From Nannocystis punicea (GTDB lineage Bacteria > Myxococcota_A > Polyangia > Nannocystales > Nannocystaceae), in assembly GCF_026965555.1 (NCBI RefSeq), contig NZ_CP114040.1, positions 7,724,001 to 7,788,000 on the forward strand: DNA of 64,000 bases. The letters run 5' to 3'. Shown here piece after piece: positions 37,779 through 46,143 of this stretch. The notes under the pieces are model-generated. The model searched no databases and was not told the origin of the DNA. It saw nothing but the letters and a program-made list of their open reading frames with translations. Every line of letters begins with the position of its first letter. The first letter of the stretch is position 1. A program made the translations under genes and the position numbers.

Positions 37779-37946
37779 CCTCGCCGAAATCTTGCCGAGC
37801 AGGCGAGTGTTCGGGTCGCCAGAGGCGCCCGTCGCGGATCGAACCGTCCGCGGCCGAGCGCTCGCAGGAGCCCGACTTCCCTCGCGCAGCCGCGACGCTG
37901 CATGCCCCTCACGAGCCCCGCTTCGCGGCCTGCGGACGAGCCCGCC

Positions 37947-38354
37947 TCACTCCGTCTCGAGCGCGTCGGCGGCCTGCAGTGCCACGAAGCTCCACGCGAA
38001 CAGGCCCAGCGACACCAGCACCGCGGCGCGCAGCCCGGTCGCGAGCGCGTAACAGACGTGAAGCCCGGCGCAGGCGGCGAACAGGCGCCAGCGGGCGCGT
38101 GAGGGTCGTCGCATCAACAGGGCGGCCGCGACCGCCGCGACCGCCGCGAAGTAACCGATCCACAACCAACCCGCGGCTGGCACCGCCGGCGCCGCGCCTG
38201 CCTGGAGCCCGGCGGCGATCTGCTCGATCACGCTGTGCTGTTCGCACTGGTCGAGCACCGGCAGGGCCGCGCAGGCCAGCCCGAACGGCGCGGCCGCGCG
38301 ACGCACGGCCTCGCGCCGCCAGCGTTCGCTGATGCTCTCCTGCCCTCCGGACAC
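37947..38354 (-). CDS. Small multi-pass membrane protein, unknown
   Basis: 135 residues from a GTG at 38354. Three to four hydrophobic helices (AAGWLWIGYFAAVAAVAAAL; LFAACAGLHVCYALATGL; AAVLVSLGLFAWSFVAL) predict an inner-membrane protein. No family recognised. It is divergent from the FHA gene. The first codons (GTGTCCGGAGGGCAGG) again resemble the dispersed palindrome. Confidence 0.5.
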   Translation of the reverse strand: MSGGQESISERWRREAVRRAAAPFGLACAALPVLDQCEQHSVIEQIAAGLQAGAAPAVPAAGWLWIGYFAAVAAVAAALLMRRPSRARWRLFAACAGLHVCYALATGLRAAVLVSLGLFAWSFVALQAADALETE

Positions 38355-38445
38355 GACACCACCCTACTGCGGCGCTTCGGCGAACGCACGTGCACGCGCA
38401 AATTCGCCCGCGCCAACCTCGATCGCGCCGGCTATCATCGTCGGG

Positions 38446-39447
38446 ATGGCCGAGGCTCACGGACACGACGACGACGACAAGCGGAGCCGCGCGACGCGCA
38501 TTTTGGCCGCGCCGCTCGAGCCGAGAGCCTCGTTCGCCGCGACCTTCAAGGCGATCTTCCGCGAGCTCCACCCGATCTACACCGCCTTCGACAAGGACGG
38601 CCTGCTCTGCGTCGCCGCCCGCGAGGACGGCAAGATCGCCTCCTACGTGCACCTGCCGATCCTCAGCGAGCAGGGCGCCTTCGGCGTCATCGGCCGCCAC
38701 GAGTGCTGCGCCCTCACCCTGCAGGACGAGGACATCTCGCTGCGCCACGCCCTCGTGCGCGTCAGCCGGCAGGGCATCGGCGAAGCCCGCGTGCGCCTCA
38801 TCGACCTCGACTCGTCGAACACCTTCCGCACCGAGGACGGCCAGGTGTGCAAGTCGGTCCTCGCCGAGGGCCCGCTGTTCGTGCACATGCTCGGCTATCA
38901 GCTGTTCCTGTTCCCGACCGGCTCGCTGGCCCCCAGCCGCTGGGAGAGCAGCGCCGACGCCACCTGGGATTCCTTCCCCGAGCGCGTCTACCTCGATCAC
39001 CGGATCCCCGAGCGCGTCAATCGCGAGCAGCGCCGCCCACAGCCGGCCGGTCGGGCCCGGCGGCACACGTACATGACGCTGCTCCCGGCCGCCCAGCACC
39101 TGCGCGCCAAGCCCGGCGCCGGCGGCAAGATCGTCGGCACCATCCTGCTGTCGGCCGAGAACACCCAGATCGCCCACCGCGTCTCGGCCGAGGACCTCGA
39201 GCGCGGCATGCTGATCGGCCGCTACGAGCGGTGCCAGCTGGCCGGCGCCAGTCACAGCCTGTCGCGCGTGCACCTCGTGCTGCTGCTCGACGGCGGCGAC
39301 ATCTGGGCCGTCGACACCGCCAGCCTCAACGGCACCATCGTCGACGGCCAGAAGATCAGCGCGATCGTGCTCGACCGCGAGCTCGAGCTCAAGTTGCCCG
39401 CCGGCATGGGCATGCGCTGGGTCCCCGAGCACATCCCGCCGTCCTGA
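38446..39447 (+). CDS. Protein with two FHA-like domains
   Basis: 333 residues from the ATG at 38446 (MAEAHGHDDDD); the frame is open further upstream but non-homologous. The first FHA-like unit has FGVIGRHECCALTLQDEDIS ... LRHALVRV ... IDLDSSNT. The second, at the C-terminus, has GMLIGRYERCQLAG ... SLSRVHLVLL ... DTASLNGTIVDGQ, an intact Gly-Arg / Ser-Arg-His / Asn-Gly set. FHA domains bind phosphothreonine and connect to Ser/Thr kinases, which are abundant in myxobacteria; no kinase gene is adjacent. Cytoplasmic. The 278 nt after the stop hold no clear gene. Confidence 0.8.
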   Translation: MAEAHGHDDDDKRSRATRILAAPLEPRASFAATFKAIFRELHPIYTAFDKDGLLCVAAREDGKIASYVHLPILSEQGAFGVIGRHECCALTLQDEDISLRHALVRVSRQGIGEARVRLIDLDSSNTFRTEDGQVCKSVLAEGPLFVHMLGYQLFLFPTGSLAPSRWESSADATWDSFPERVYLDHRIPERVNREQRRPQPAGRARRHTYMTLLPAAQHLRAKPGAGGKIVGTILLSAENTQIAHRVSAEDLERGMLIGRYERCQLAGASHSLSRVHLVLLLDGGDIWAVDTASLNGTIVDGQKISAIVLDRELELKLPAGMGMRWVPEHIPPS

Positions 39448-39725
39448 CGTCGACGCCTTCGCGCTCGTGCGCGACGCGGCTCGAAGCCTCGCACTCGCCC
39501 GCGAGCCGATCGGGCGACGCACCCCCGCGCGACGCGAGCGAGTCGCTCCCTCCGGACCTGCCGCGTCGCAGCGAAGCTCGCAGCGCGCACGAGCGGTCGT
39601 GCGCAACGCGCCGTCACGCCGCAGCGAGGCTCCCGCGAGCGAACCGGCGTCCGTGGCCCGCTCCGCCGCTTGCGCCTGCACGTGCGTCGCGGCCTGGTAA
39701 GCTTTGCCGCGCCCGAGGAGCCTGC

Positions 39726-41195
39726 GTGACCGCCGAGCCCAACCTGTCCTCTTCGCCATCTGGTTTCGTCTCCGTCCGGCCGAGCGGCCTCGAATTCGAC
39801 GTCGTCGTCCTCGGCTCCGGCCCTGGCGGCGAGGGGGCCGCCATGTTGGCCGCCAAGGCCGGCCAGCGCGTCGCCCTCGTCGAGCGTCACCGGGCGGTCG
39901 GCGGCGCCTGCACCCACCTCGGCACGATCCCGAGCAAGGCCCTGCGCGAGGCCGTGCGGACGCTGAAGAGCGTCCGGCAGAACCCGCTGTTCGCCGACCT
40001 CGTCGCCGGTCGCGTCATCACCTTCCCCCAGCTCCTCACCGGCGCGCGGCGGATCATCGACAGCCAGGTCGAGCTGCGGCGCAGCTTCTATCATCGCAAC
40101 CACGTCGAGGTCTTCACCGGCCACGCCCGCTTCGTCGACCCGAACATCATCGAGGTCGAGGAGCCCGGCGGCGCGCGTCCACGCCTGCGCGCCGGCGGCG
40201 TCGTCATCGCCACCGGCTCGCGCCCCTATCGGCCGCCGGACGTCGACTTCACGCACCCGCGGATCTTCGACAGCGACACGATCCTCGACCTCGGCCACCA
40301 CGGCCGCGAGCGGGCCCCGCAGTCGATCACCATCTACGGCGCCGGCGTCGTCGGCTGCGAGTACGCCTCGATCTTCCGCGGCCTCGAGATGAAGGTCAAC
40401 CTCGTCAACAACCGCGACAAGCTGCTCGCCTTCCTCGACGACGAGATCATCGACGCGCTCTCGTACCACCTGCGCGATCAGGGCGTGCTGATCCGCCACA
40501 ACGAGACCTACGAGCGCATCGAGCCGCTGCCCGACGGCGTCGTCGTCCACCTCAAGTCCGGCAAGAAGCTGCGCTCCGACATCCTGTTGTGGGCCAACGG
40601 GCGCACCGGCAACACCCAGGACATGGGCATCGAGGCGATCGGCATCCAGCCCAACAGCCGCGGCCAGATCGAGGTCGACGACGTCTACCGCACGCGCGTC
40701 CACCCGCACATCTACGCCGTCGGCGACGTCGTCGGCGCCCCGAGCCTCGCCTCCGCCGCCTACGATCAGGGCCGCTTCGCCATGACCCACCTGATCCACG
40801 GCGAGTGCGACGCCCGCCTCGTCAAGGACATCCCGACCGGCATCTACACCGACCCCGAGATCAGCTCGGTCGGCCGCACCGAGCGCGAGCTGACCCAGGA
40901 CGGCGTGCCCTACGAGGTCGGCCACGCCCTGTTCCGCAACCTCGCCCGCGCCCAGATCACCGGCATCCGCGTCGGCGTGCTCAAGCTGCTGTTCCACCGC
41001 GAGACCCTGCAGATCCTCGGCGTCCACTGCTTCGGCGATCAGGCCGCCGAGATCATCCACATCGGCCAGGCGATCATGGCCCAGAGCGGCGAGGCCAACA
41101 ACCTGCGCTACTTCATCAACACCACCTTCAACTACCCGACCATGGCCGAGGCCTACCGGGTCGCCGCGCTCAACGGCTATAACCGCGTGTTCTAG
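39726..41195 (+). CDS. sthA: Soluble pyridine nucleotide transhydrogenase
   Basis: 489 residues from the GTG at 39726, with GAGGAG ending 5 nt upstream. Flavoprotein of the disulfide reductase superfamily: FAD motif VLGSGPGGEGAA near residue 29, GGACTHLGTIPSKALREA near 58, NAD motif IYGAGVVGCEYASIF, and C-terminal dimerisation region. The redox Cys pair is replaced by CTHLGT (second Cys missing), as in Sth enzymes and unlike lipoamide dehydrogenase. It transfers hydride between NADPH and NAD+ in the cytoplasm. A bidirectional terminator hairpin follows. Confidence 0.93.
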   Translation: MTAEPNLSSSPSGFVSVRPSGLEFDVVVLGSGPGGEGAAMLAAKAGQRVALVERHRAVGGACTHLGTIPSKALREAVRTLKSVRQNPLFADLVAGRVITFPQLLTGARRIIDSQVELRRSFYHRNHVEVFTGHARFVDPNIIEVEEPGGARPRLRAGGVVIATGSRPYRPPDVDFTHPRIFDSDTILDLGHHGRERAPQSITIYGAGVVGCEYASIFRGLEMKVNLVNNRDKLLAFLDDEIIDALSYHLRDQGVLIRHNETYERIEPLPDGVVVHLKSGKKLRSDILLWANGRTGNTQDMGIEAIGIQPNSRGQIEVDDVYRTRVHPHIYAVGDVVGAPSLASAAYDQGRFAMTHLIHGECDARLVKDIPTGIYTDPEISSVGRTERELTQDGVPYEVGHALFRNLARAQITGIRVGVLKLLFHRETLQILGVHCFGDQAAEIIHIGQAIMAQSGEANNLRYFINTTFNYPTMAEAYRVAALNGYNRVF

Positions 41196-41202
41196 CGGCC
41201 GC

Positions 41203-41232
41203 GGCAGTTCGACGCCCAGGGGTCGAACTGCC
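41203..41232. terminator. Bidirectional hairpin between sthA and the VWA gene
   Basis: Perfect 11-bp stem (41203-41213 with 41222-41232) and 8-nt loop, between the two convergent stops. It has no T-tract and is not of the TGTCC family. Confidence 0.65.
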
Positions 41233-41249
41233 CGGTCATGCGCGCCGAA

Positions 41250-42719
41250 TCACTTGCCCATCTTGTACGCCTTCGCCTTCGACTGTTTGCCGTAGATCTT
41301 GGCCTGCTCCGTGCTCTTCCGGGCCGCGTCGAGGCCCGACTCGGCCTCCTTGAGCTCCTCGATCTGCTTGCTCAGCTTCGGGCTCGGCGTCGCCTTCTGC
41401 TGCTTCTCGAGCGCCAGCACGCTGTCCTTCAGCACCTGGCGCGCCTTGTCGTAGTCGCCGCCGTCGACCGCGACCGCGGCCGCCTGCAGCTGCGCCGCAC
41501 TCTCGACCTCGGCCACGCGGACAGTCACCTCCGTGCGCTCCGCCCGGCGGATCTCCTCCGCGTCGACGCTGGTCGGGACCGACAGCGCCAGCTTGCCGTC
41601 GACCGGCCGGCCCTGCTGGGTCTGGTCCTTGGCCTTGAGCGCGACGGTCCCGAGCGCCAGCTGCCCCGTCGACCCTGTCCCGAAGTTCACCTGAAGCCGG
41701 ACCACGATCTCGCGCACCTGCTGGGCCGCCAGCGAGCCGACCAGGATCGACGCGCCCTGCGGCGACTCCTGCCACGAGTAGCCGTACACCTGCCGCACCT
41801 GGACCCCCGGCGCCATCTGCATCGTCACCTCGAGCCCCGACGCCACGGTCGCCACCAGCCCGGCGAACTCGTCGGACAGCACCCGCGAGATCGCGTCGGT
41901 GCCGGGGATGAAGTGATAGCGACCGCCGCCCTGGTCGGCCAGCCGCGTCATCAGCTCCTCGTTGTAGTCGAGCCCGACCCCGAGCGTCGACACGCTGACC
42001 CCGAGGCCGAAGTTCTCGCGCGCGCGCTGCCCGAGCACCAGCGGGTCCTTCTCGCCCTCGTTGGCCTGGCCGTCGGACAGCAGCAGCAGGTGGCGCAGCT
42101 CGTCCTCCTTGCGCGTCTTCGGATCGAACGCCTCGAACCCGCGGAACAGCGCCGGACCGAGCGCAGTCCCGCCGCGCGTCTCGATCCCGAGCACCGCCTT
42201 GCGCGCGGCCTTGCGACCCGCGTCGTCGACGAGCACGTGCTCGGCCAGCACCTCGACGTCGTTGTCGTAGGCGATGAGCGTCAGTCGGTCGTGCGGCTTC
42301 AGCTCCTTCAGCAGATCGAGCGTCGCCTGCTTGACCGCAAGCAGCTTCTCGCCGGCCATGCTGCCCGAGCGGTCGAGCACCACCGCGAGGTCGAGCGGCG
42401 GCCGCTCGCCGACCGCCTCGCCCATGCCGCGCAGACGCAGCAGCAGGTGGACGTCGAGCGTCCCGCTGCGTCGATCGAGCACCTCGAATTGCGGCAGCAC
42501 CTCGAGCTGCACCGAGCCGGAGGTCATCACCCATCCGAGCCCGCCGGGCACCGGCGCCTCCGTCTTCGCCGGCTGACTCGTCGGCTCGCTCGCCGGCACC
42601 TCGCGCCTGGGTTCGACGGGCCCCTTGCCGGTACATCCGCTCGTGACGAGCAACGCGAACATCGTGAACACGGTCGGGACCAGCGAGGACAGACACGGCG
42701 TCAGCATCGACGCCTGCAA
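41250..42719 (-). CDS. VWA-domain lipoprotein (YfbK-like)
   Basis: About 485-489 residues; starts at 42719 or 42707 are possible. Lipobox ALLVTSGC gives a lipid-anchored protein. A VWA domain has a complete metal site (VLDRSGSMAGEKLLAVK), GGTALGPAL, and LLLSDGQANEGEKDP. Downstream is the DUF3520-like C-terminal region and a helical tail (LEKQQKATPSPKLSKQIEEL). YfbK-type proteins are periplasmic and of unclear role. There is no MoxR gene beside it, unlike the VWA genes at 24-28 kb. Confidence 0.88.
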   Translation of the reverse strand: MQASMLTPCLSSLVPTVFTMFALLVTSGCTGKGPVEPRREVPASEPTSQPAKTEAPVPGGLGWVMTSGSVQLEVLPQFEVLDRRSGTLDVHLLLRLRGMGEAVGERPPLDLAVVLDRSGSMAGEKLLAVKQATLDLLKELKPHDRLTLIAYDNDVEVLAEHVLVDDAGRKAARKAVLGIETRGGTALGPALFRGFEAFDPKTRKEDELRHLLLLSDGQANEGEKDPLVLGQRARENFGLGVSVSTLGVGLDYNEELMTRLADQGGGRYHFIPGTDAISRVLSDEFAGLVATVASGLEVTMQMAPGVQVRQVYGYSWQESPQGASILVGSLAAQQVREIVVRLQVNFGTGSTGQLALGTVALKAKDQTQQGRPVDGKLALSVPTSVDAEEIRRAERTEVTVRVAEVESAAQLQAAAVAVDGGDYDKARQVLKDSVLALEKQQKATPSPKLSKQIEELKEAESGLDAARKSTEQAKIYGKQSKAKAYKMGK

Positions 42720-42972
42720 CGCCCTCGCGGCCCCGCGGTTCTCATTTACGACACCGAGCCGAACTCGCCCCGATCGGCGTCATCGACCCATCCACTTTCT
42801 GCATCGTCATGGAATGGCGAGCCGAGGACTCGCGTGGAGTCGGACCACATCCTCGACCTCGACGACTCTGCAAACGAAGGTTCGAATTCGCGCCATCGCT
42901 CGAACGCGGACTCGCCTGGCTCTTCGGACATCTTATTTCGCGACCGCGGCGAACCACTGCTACCTTCGCCGC

Positions 42973-43440
42973 GTGCCCGTCCGCCTCGCCGCCCTCGTCG
43001 CCCTGCTGGTCCTCGGATGCGCTCACAGCCCGCCCCCGCCTGCGGGGCCGCGCGTGCTGGCCGGCAGCGCACAGATCCAGCGAGCCGAGGCGACCGTCGA
43101 ATTGACGCTGCGGTACGAAGTGCGCGAGGGATCGGCGCTCGAGATCTCGGCCGAGCTGCGCGGCGGTGGGAGCGGCAGCGTCGGCGCAGTCGCCGTCGAA
43201 CTCAGGCCCGACGGCTTCGAGCTCGCCAGCCCGGCCATCTGGACCGCCGAGGTCGCCGCCGGAGAGGCCGCGAGCAATACCTGGAAGCTGCGCCCCGCCA
43301 GCGAGGGCATCGCGCGGGTCGAGGTGCGACACGGCCTCGCCGGCAGCGACCTCGACGGCAGCACCGCCGCCGCCTTCCGCGTCGGCCCCGACGCGATCCG
43401 CCTGTGCGCCACCGCCGACTGCGCCGGCGACGAGCCCTGA
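42973..43440 (+). CDS. Small lipoprotein, unknown
   Basis: 155 residues from the GTG at 42973. The signal peptide (MPVRLAALVALLVLGC) ends in a lipobox Cys. The mature part is beta-rich (EATVELTLRYEVREGSALEI; VAVELRPDGFELASP), suggesting one immunoglobulin-like domain. Divergent from the VWA lipoprotein; the frame also runs back to 42625, but that part lacks a signal. Confidence 0.65.
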   Translation: MPVRLAALVALLVLGCAHSPPPPAGPRVLAGSAQIQRAEATVELTLRYEVREGSALEISAELRGGGSGSVGAVAVELRPDGFELASPAIWTAEVAAGEAASNTWKLRPASEGIARVEVRHGLAGSDLDGSTAAAFRVGPDAIRLCATADCAGDEP

Positions 43441-43536
43441 GCCGGGCTGCCCGCGAAGGTTTTACGAAGCGAGATCGCGCAGGGAGTTTTCCCTGGGCCG
43501 GTCTGTTATCCTGTCGGAGTCGGGGACCCCAGAGTC

Positions 43537-44250
43537 ATGACTGAACAACGCGAGTACGCCACCCGCACCAACCTTCACGCGTTTTATTCCCACAGTCAGC
43601 TCTTGATCGTCGCCGAGGGCGAGCTGCCGTCGACCGAATACGAGATCGACATCGGCCACCAGGCCGGCGAGGCCGTCCCGACCTTCGCGCTCACGCACCG
43701 CGCCCGGCCCACCGCCGCCAATACCCCGCCGAAGGCCACGCCGTTCCGCTACGGCGAGATCTTCAGCATCGGTCGCCCGCCCGACGTCATCCGCGTGCGT
43801 CACAAGGGCGGCCTCGACGACGTGAGCGTCGAGTTCACGCGCGACGACCTCGTCGACATCGTCCTCAGCCTCAGCGGCGGTGACGTCGAGGTCTCGCTGC
43901 CCGACGAAGGCGACACCAACGCCCCGATCCCGCCGCCGCCGCCCTCGGGCTTCGACACCATCCCGCCGACGATCGAGAGCTCGGCCCCGGTCGAGACGCG
44001 GCCGCTGACCGCCAGCGAGAAGGCGGGGATCCTCGGCGACATCGCCGTCCGCTACCGCGAGGCGATCGGCTACTCGAACAAGCTCTCGTTCGACGAGGCC
44101 TTCGCCGACGCGCTCAAGAAATTGCCCCCGCCCTCGGTCAAGTTCCCCGACATGCTCGAGACGGTCGAGGTCGTGCAGATCGGCGCGAGCTTCGGCGGCA
44201 TCGCCGGCTTCCGTCGCCTCGAGGTCCGGATCCGCGCCTACCCGGATTGA
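43537..44250 (+). CDS. Conserved-looking cytoplasmic protein, unknown
   Basis: 237 residues, no signal peptide or membrane helix. The N-terminal half is beta-rich (LHAFYSHSQLLIVAEGELP; DVIRVRHKGGLDDVSVEFTR). A Pro run (PIPPPPPSGF) separates it from a helical/beta C-terminal half (SFDEAFADALKKLPPP; GGIAGFRRLEVRIRAYPD). Codon use matches its neighbours, so it is probably a real gene. No family recognised. It lies directly upstream of the two structured elements. Confidence 0.6.
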   Translation: MTEQREYATRTNLHAFYSHSQLLIVAEGELPSTEYEIDIGHQAGEAVPTFALTHRARPTAANTPPKATPFRYGEIFSIGRPPDVIRVRHKGGLDDVSVEFTRDDLVDIVLSLSGGDVEVSLPDEGDTNAPIPPPPPSGFDTIPPTIESSAPVETRPLTASEKAGILGDIAVRYREAIGYSNKLSFDEAFADALKKLPPPSVKFPDMLETVEVVQIGASFGGIAGFRRLEVRIRAYPD

Positions 44251-44345
44251 CCAGCTTGCATGTGCACCGGCCGAGCGAAAAGGGGTGCTTCCCAAGCTCC
44301 GCGGCCTTGTGGTAGGAATCAGTTCGTGCCTCGCGGTCCAGTCAC

Positions 44346-44577
44346 AGGAGGGCAGGTCTAGCTCGCTGCTCTGCAGCGGGGCGGCGTTGCGCCGCCCGAG
44401 CGTCTTCCCCACCATCCATCACAAGGAAGGCTATTCCAGAACGTCGCTGATCGTCCGTAGCCCATACGGGCCGCGACGGGCTGGTACAACCTCGCCAATC
44501 GTGGTTCCGTGCGCGGCCCGTATGGGCTACGGACGGCGAGTTCAGTGAGCCTTCCATGTCCCAGGTCTTGAGGTAGA
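44346..44577 (+). ncRNA. Structured msDNA-like element, copy 1
   Basis: 232-nt element repeated in tandem at 44679. Order: conserved AGGAGG / CAGGTCTAGC lead; small hairpin 44364-44378 (CGCTGC TCT GCAGCG); 8-bp GC hairpin 44379-44397; then a large hairpin 44425-44555. In the large hairpin an outer AAGGCT/AGCCTT stem and an inner TCGC/GCGA stem lead to a TGAT bulge and a perfect 24-bp stem (44452-44475 with 44512-44535) enclosing a 36-nt structured loop. The paired stems differ from copy 2 yet stay complementary, so the fold is under selection. A short closing repeat (GGAGG...TCTA with TAGATCCTCC) resembles retron a1/a2. Which strand is transcribed is inferred from the terminator at 44608-44643. 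No reverse transcriptase gene is in the window. Confidence 0.7.
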
Positions 44578-44607
44578 TCCTCCACGACAGGTCAACGATG
44601 CACGGGC

Positions 44608-44643
44608 GGCCGAGGTGCGAACAGCTCCTCGGCCGTCGCTTTT
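44608..44643 (+). terminator. Terminator-like hairpin after structured element copy 1
   Basis: 8-bp stem GGCCGAGG / CCTCGGCC (44608-44615 with 44627-44634), then GTCGCTTTT. It begins 31 nt after the end of copy 1. Confidence 0.65.
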
Positions 44644-44678
44644 AATGGTATCGTCCTCTCCGTGCTGCGGCTGTGCGA

Positions 44679-44909
44679 AGGAGGTCAGGTCTAGCTCGGT
44701 GCTCTGCACCGGGGCGGCGTTGCGCCGCCCGAGCGTTCTGCACGCCATTCGTCACAAGGAAGGCTGTTCCAGGATTCACTGATCGCCGAGGTACCGGTCG
44801 CATCGCGACGGGCTGGTTCAACCTCGCCGATCGAGGTTCCGTGCGCGATGCGACCGGTACCTCGGCGGTGAATCCAGTGAGCCTTCCATGTCCCAGGTCA
44901 TGAGGTAGA
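44679..44909 (+). ncRNA. Structured msDNA-like element, copy 2
   Basis: 231 nt, tandem copy of the element at 44346. Small hairpin 44697-44711 (CGGTGC TCT GCACCG: the middle C-G pair of copy 1 is swapped to G-C), GC hairpin 44712-44730, and large hairpin 44758-44887. Here the lower stem is GGATTCAC/GTGAATCC, the TGAT bulge is kept (44780-44783), and the 24-bp core stem is 44784-44807 with 44844-44867, perfectly paired but largely different in sequence from copy 1. The 36-nt loop (44808-44843) differs from copy 1 at only three positions and itself contains AACCTCG/CGAGGTT. A terminator-like hairpin follows. Confidence 0.7.
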
Positions 44910-44932
44910 ACTTCTCGCCGCACGCAGCACAT

Positions 44933-44989
44933 GCGGCCCCGACGACCTCCCCGCCGCGCGCGGGACGGCCCTCGGGGCCGCGGCTTTTT
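44933..44989 (+). terminator. Terminator-like hairpin after structured element copy 2
   Basis: GCGGCCCC (44933-44940) pairs with GGGGCCGC (44975-44982) around a GC-rich loop, followed by GGCTTTTT. It lies ~25 nt after copy 2 and before the CDF gene. Confidence 0.5.
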
Positions 44990-45055
44990 GGTCGCCGAGC
45001 GCGCCTCTGCACGCGTTCGCTTGACATCCCGGCGCTTCGGCCCGATGCCAGATCC

Positions 45056-46027
45056 ATGGGTAACGCCACCCACTCGCGGCCACCGCGAGAACGCGCCCGA
45101 CGCGCCCTGCGCGTCGCTCTCGCCCTCAACCTCGCGTTCCTCGGGCTCGAGACGGTCATCGCGTTCATCAGCGGTTCGCTCGCCCTGCTCTCCGACGCCG
45201 CGCACATGGTCAGCGACGTCGCAGCCCTGGCGCTCGCCCTGCTCGCCTCCGAGTTCGCCCTGCGCCCGGCGGTGCAGGGCCGCACCTACGGCTTCGCCCG
45301 CGCCGAGGCCCTCGGCGCCTTCGCCAACGCTCTGTTCCTCGCGTTCGCCTGCGCCCTCATCGTCCACAGCGCGATCGGTCGCCTCTCCACCGGCGACACC
45401 CACTTCGAGCCCGAGCCGGTGCTCATCGTCGGCGTCGCCGGCCTCGTCGTCAACCTCGCCTCGGCCTGGTACCTCGCGCGCAGCGGCGGCGACAACCTCA
45501 ACATCCGCGGCGCGTTGATCCACATGCTGGCCGACGCGCTCGGCTCGCTCGGGGCGATCATCGCGGCCGTGCTCGCTTCCACCTGGGCGATCCACTCCGC
45601 CGACTCGATCCTCAGCCTGGGGATCGCCGCGCTCGTCCTCTTCAGCGCCTGGGGCGTGCTGCGCGACGCCACCCGTGCCCTCCTCGACTTCGCCCCGACC
45701 CATCTCCCGCAGGAGCGCGTCGAGGCCGAGCTGCGCGGCGTCGCCGGGCTGTCGGAGATCCACGAACTCCACCTGTGGAGCGTCGGCGGCGCGCCGGTGC
45801 TCACCGCTCACCTGGTCCCGGAGCCAGGTGTGGCCCCCGGCGATCTGCTGGCCCGCGCCGAGCACGTCCTGCGCGAGCACCTCGGCGTCGTCCACACCAC
45901 CCTGCAGATCGACGACCCCGGCCCCTGCGCGCAGCGGCACTGCCCGCTGTTCGACGAGCACCTGGCCCAGCTGCGCCCGCACGGCCACGGTCACGCGCAC
46001 GGCCACGGTCACGGTCACGCCCACTGA
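45056..46027 (+). CDS. Cation diffusion facilitator (zinc/cobalt/cadmium exporter)
   Basis: 323 residues. Six hydrophobic helices; metal-site helices SDAAHMVSDVAALALALLAS (helix II) and IHMLADALGSLGAIIAA (helix V) have the H-x3-D pattern of zinc-type CDF transporters. A cytoplasmic C-terminal domain (VEAELRGVAGLSEIHELHLW) is followed by a His/Gly/Ala tail (GHGHAHGHGHGHAH) likely to bind metal. It exports divalent cations through the inner membrane in exchange for protons. It starts at 45056, close to the structured elements; whether they regulate it is unknown. Confidence 0.93.
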   Translation: MGNATHSRPPRERARRALRVALALNLAFLGLETVIAFISGSLALLSDAAHMVSDVAALALALLASEFALRPAVQGRTYGFARAEALGAFANALFLAFACALIVHSAIGRLSTGDTHFEPEPVLIVGVAGLVVNLASAWYLARSGGDNLNIRGALIHMLADALGSLGAIIAAVLASTWAIHSADSILSLGIAALVLFSAWGVLRDATRALLDFAPTHLPQERVEAELRGVAGLSEIHELHLWSVGGAPVLTAHLVPEPGVAPGDLLARAEHVLREHLGVVHTTLQIDDPGPCAQRHCPLFDEHLAQLRPHGHGHAHGHGHGHAH

Positions 46028-46039
46028 CGGGCGAAGCGA

Positions 46040-46143
46040 CCTGTCCTCCGTGACAGGCGACGGACCGGCACCTGTCTCTCGCTACAGGCGATCGCCGCCT
46101 GTCCCTCGAGACAGGCAGCGGGCTCGTGCCGTCACGAGCCCGC
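46040..46143. terminator. Four hairpins in tandem between convergent genes
   Basis: CCTGTC/GACAGG (46040-46057), CCTGT/ACAGG (46071-46088), CCTGTC/GACAGG (46098-46115), all palindrome-family members, then a perfect 11-bp stem with loop CCGT (46118-46143) touching the stop of the minus-strand lipoprotein gene. Probably a bidirectional 3'-end structure, though no T-tract is present. Confidence 0.7.

Noticed and set aside
44342..44748. Short minus-strand frames with similar peptides in both structured elements
   Set aside because: The similarity follows the DNA repeat; differences between copies preserve base pairing, not codons, so the frames are unlikely to be genes.
44346..44909. A complete retron or an insertion-sequence end pair
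   Set aside because: No reverse transcriptase or transposase frame is present in or near the repeats; only an orphan msr-msd-like arrangement can be argued.
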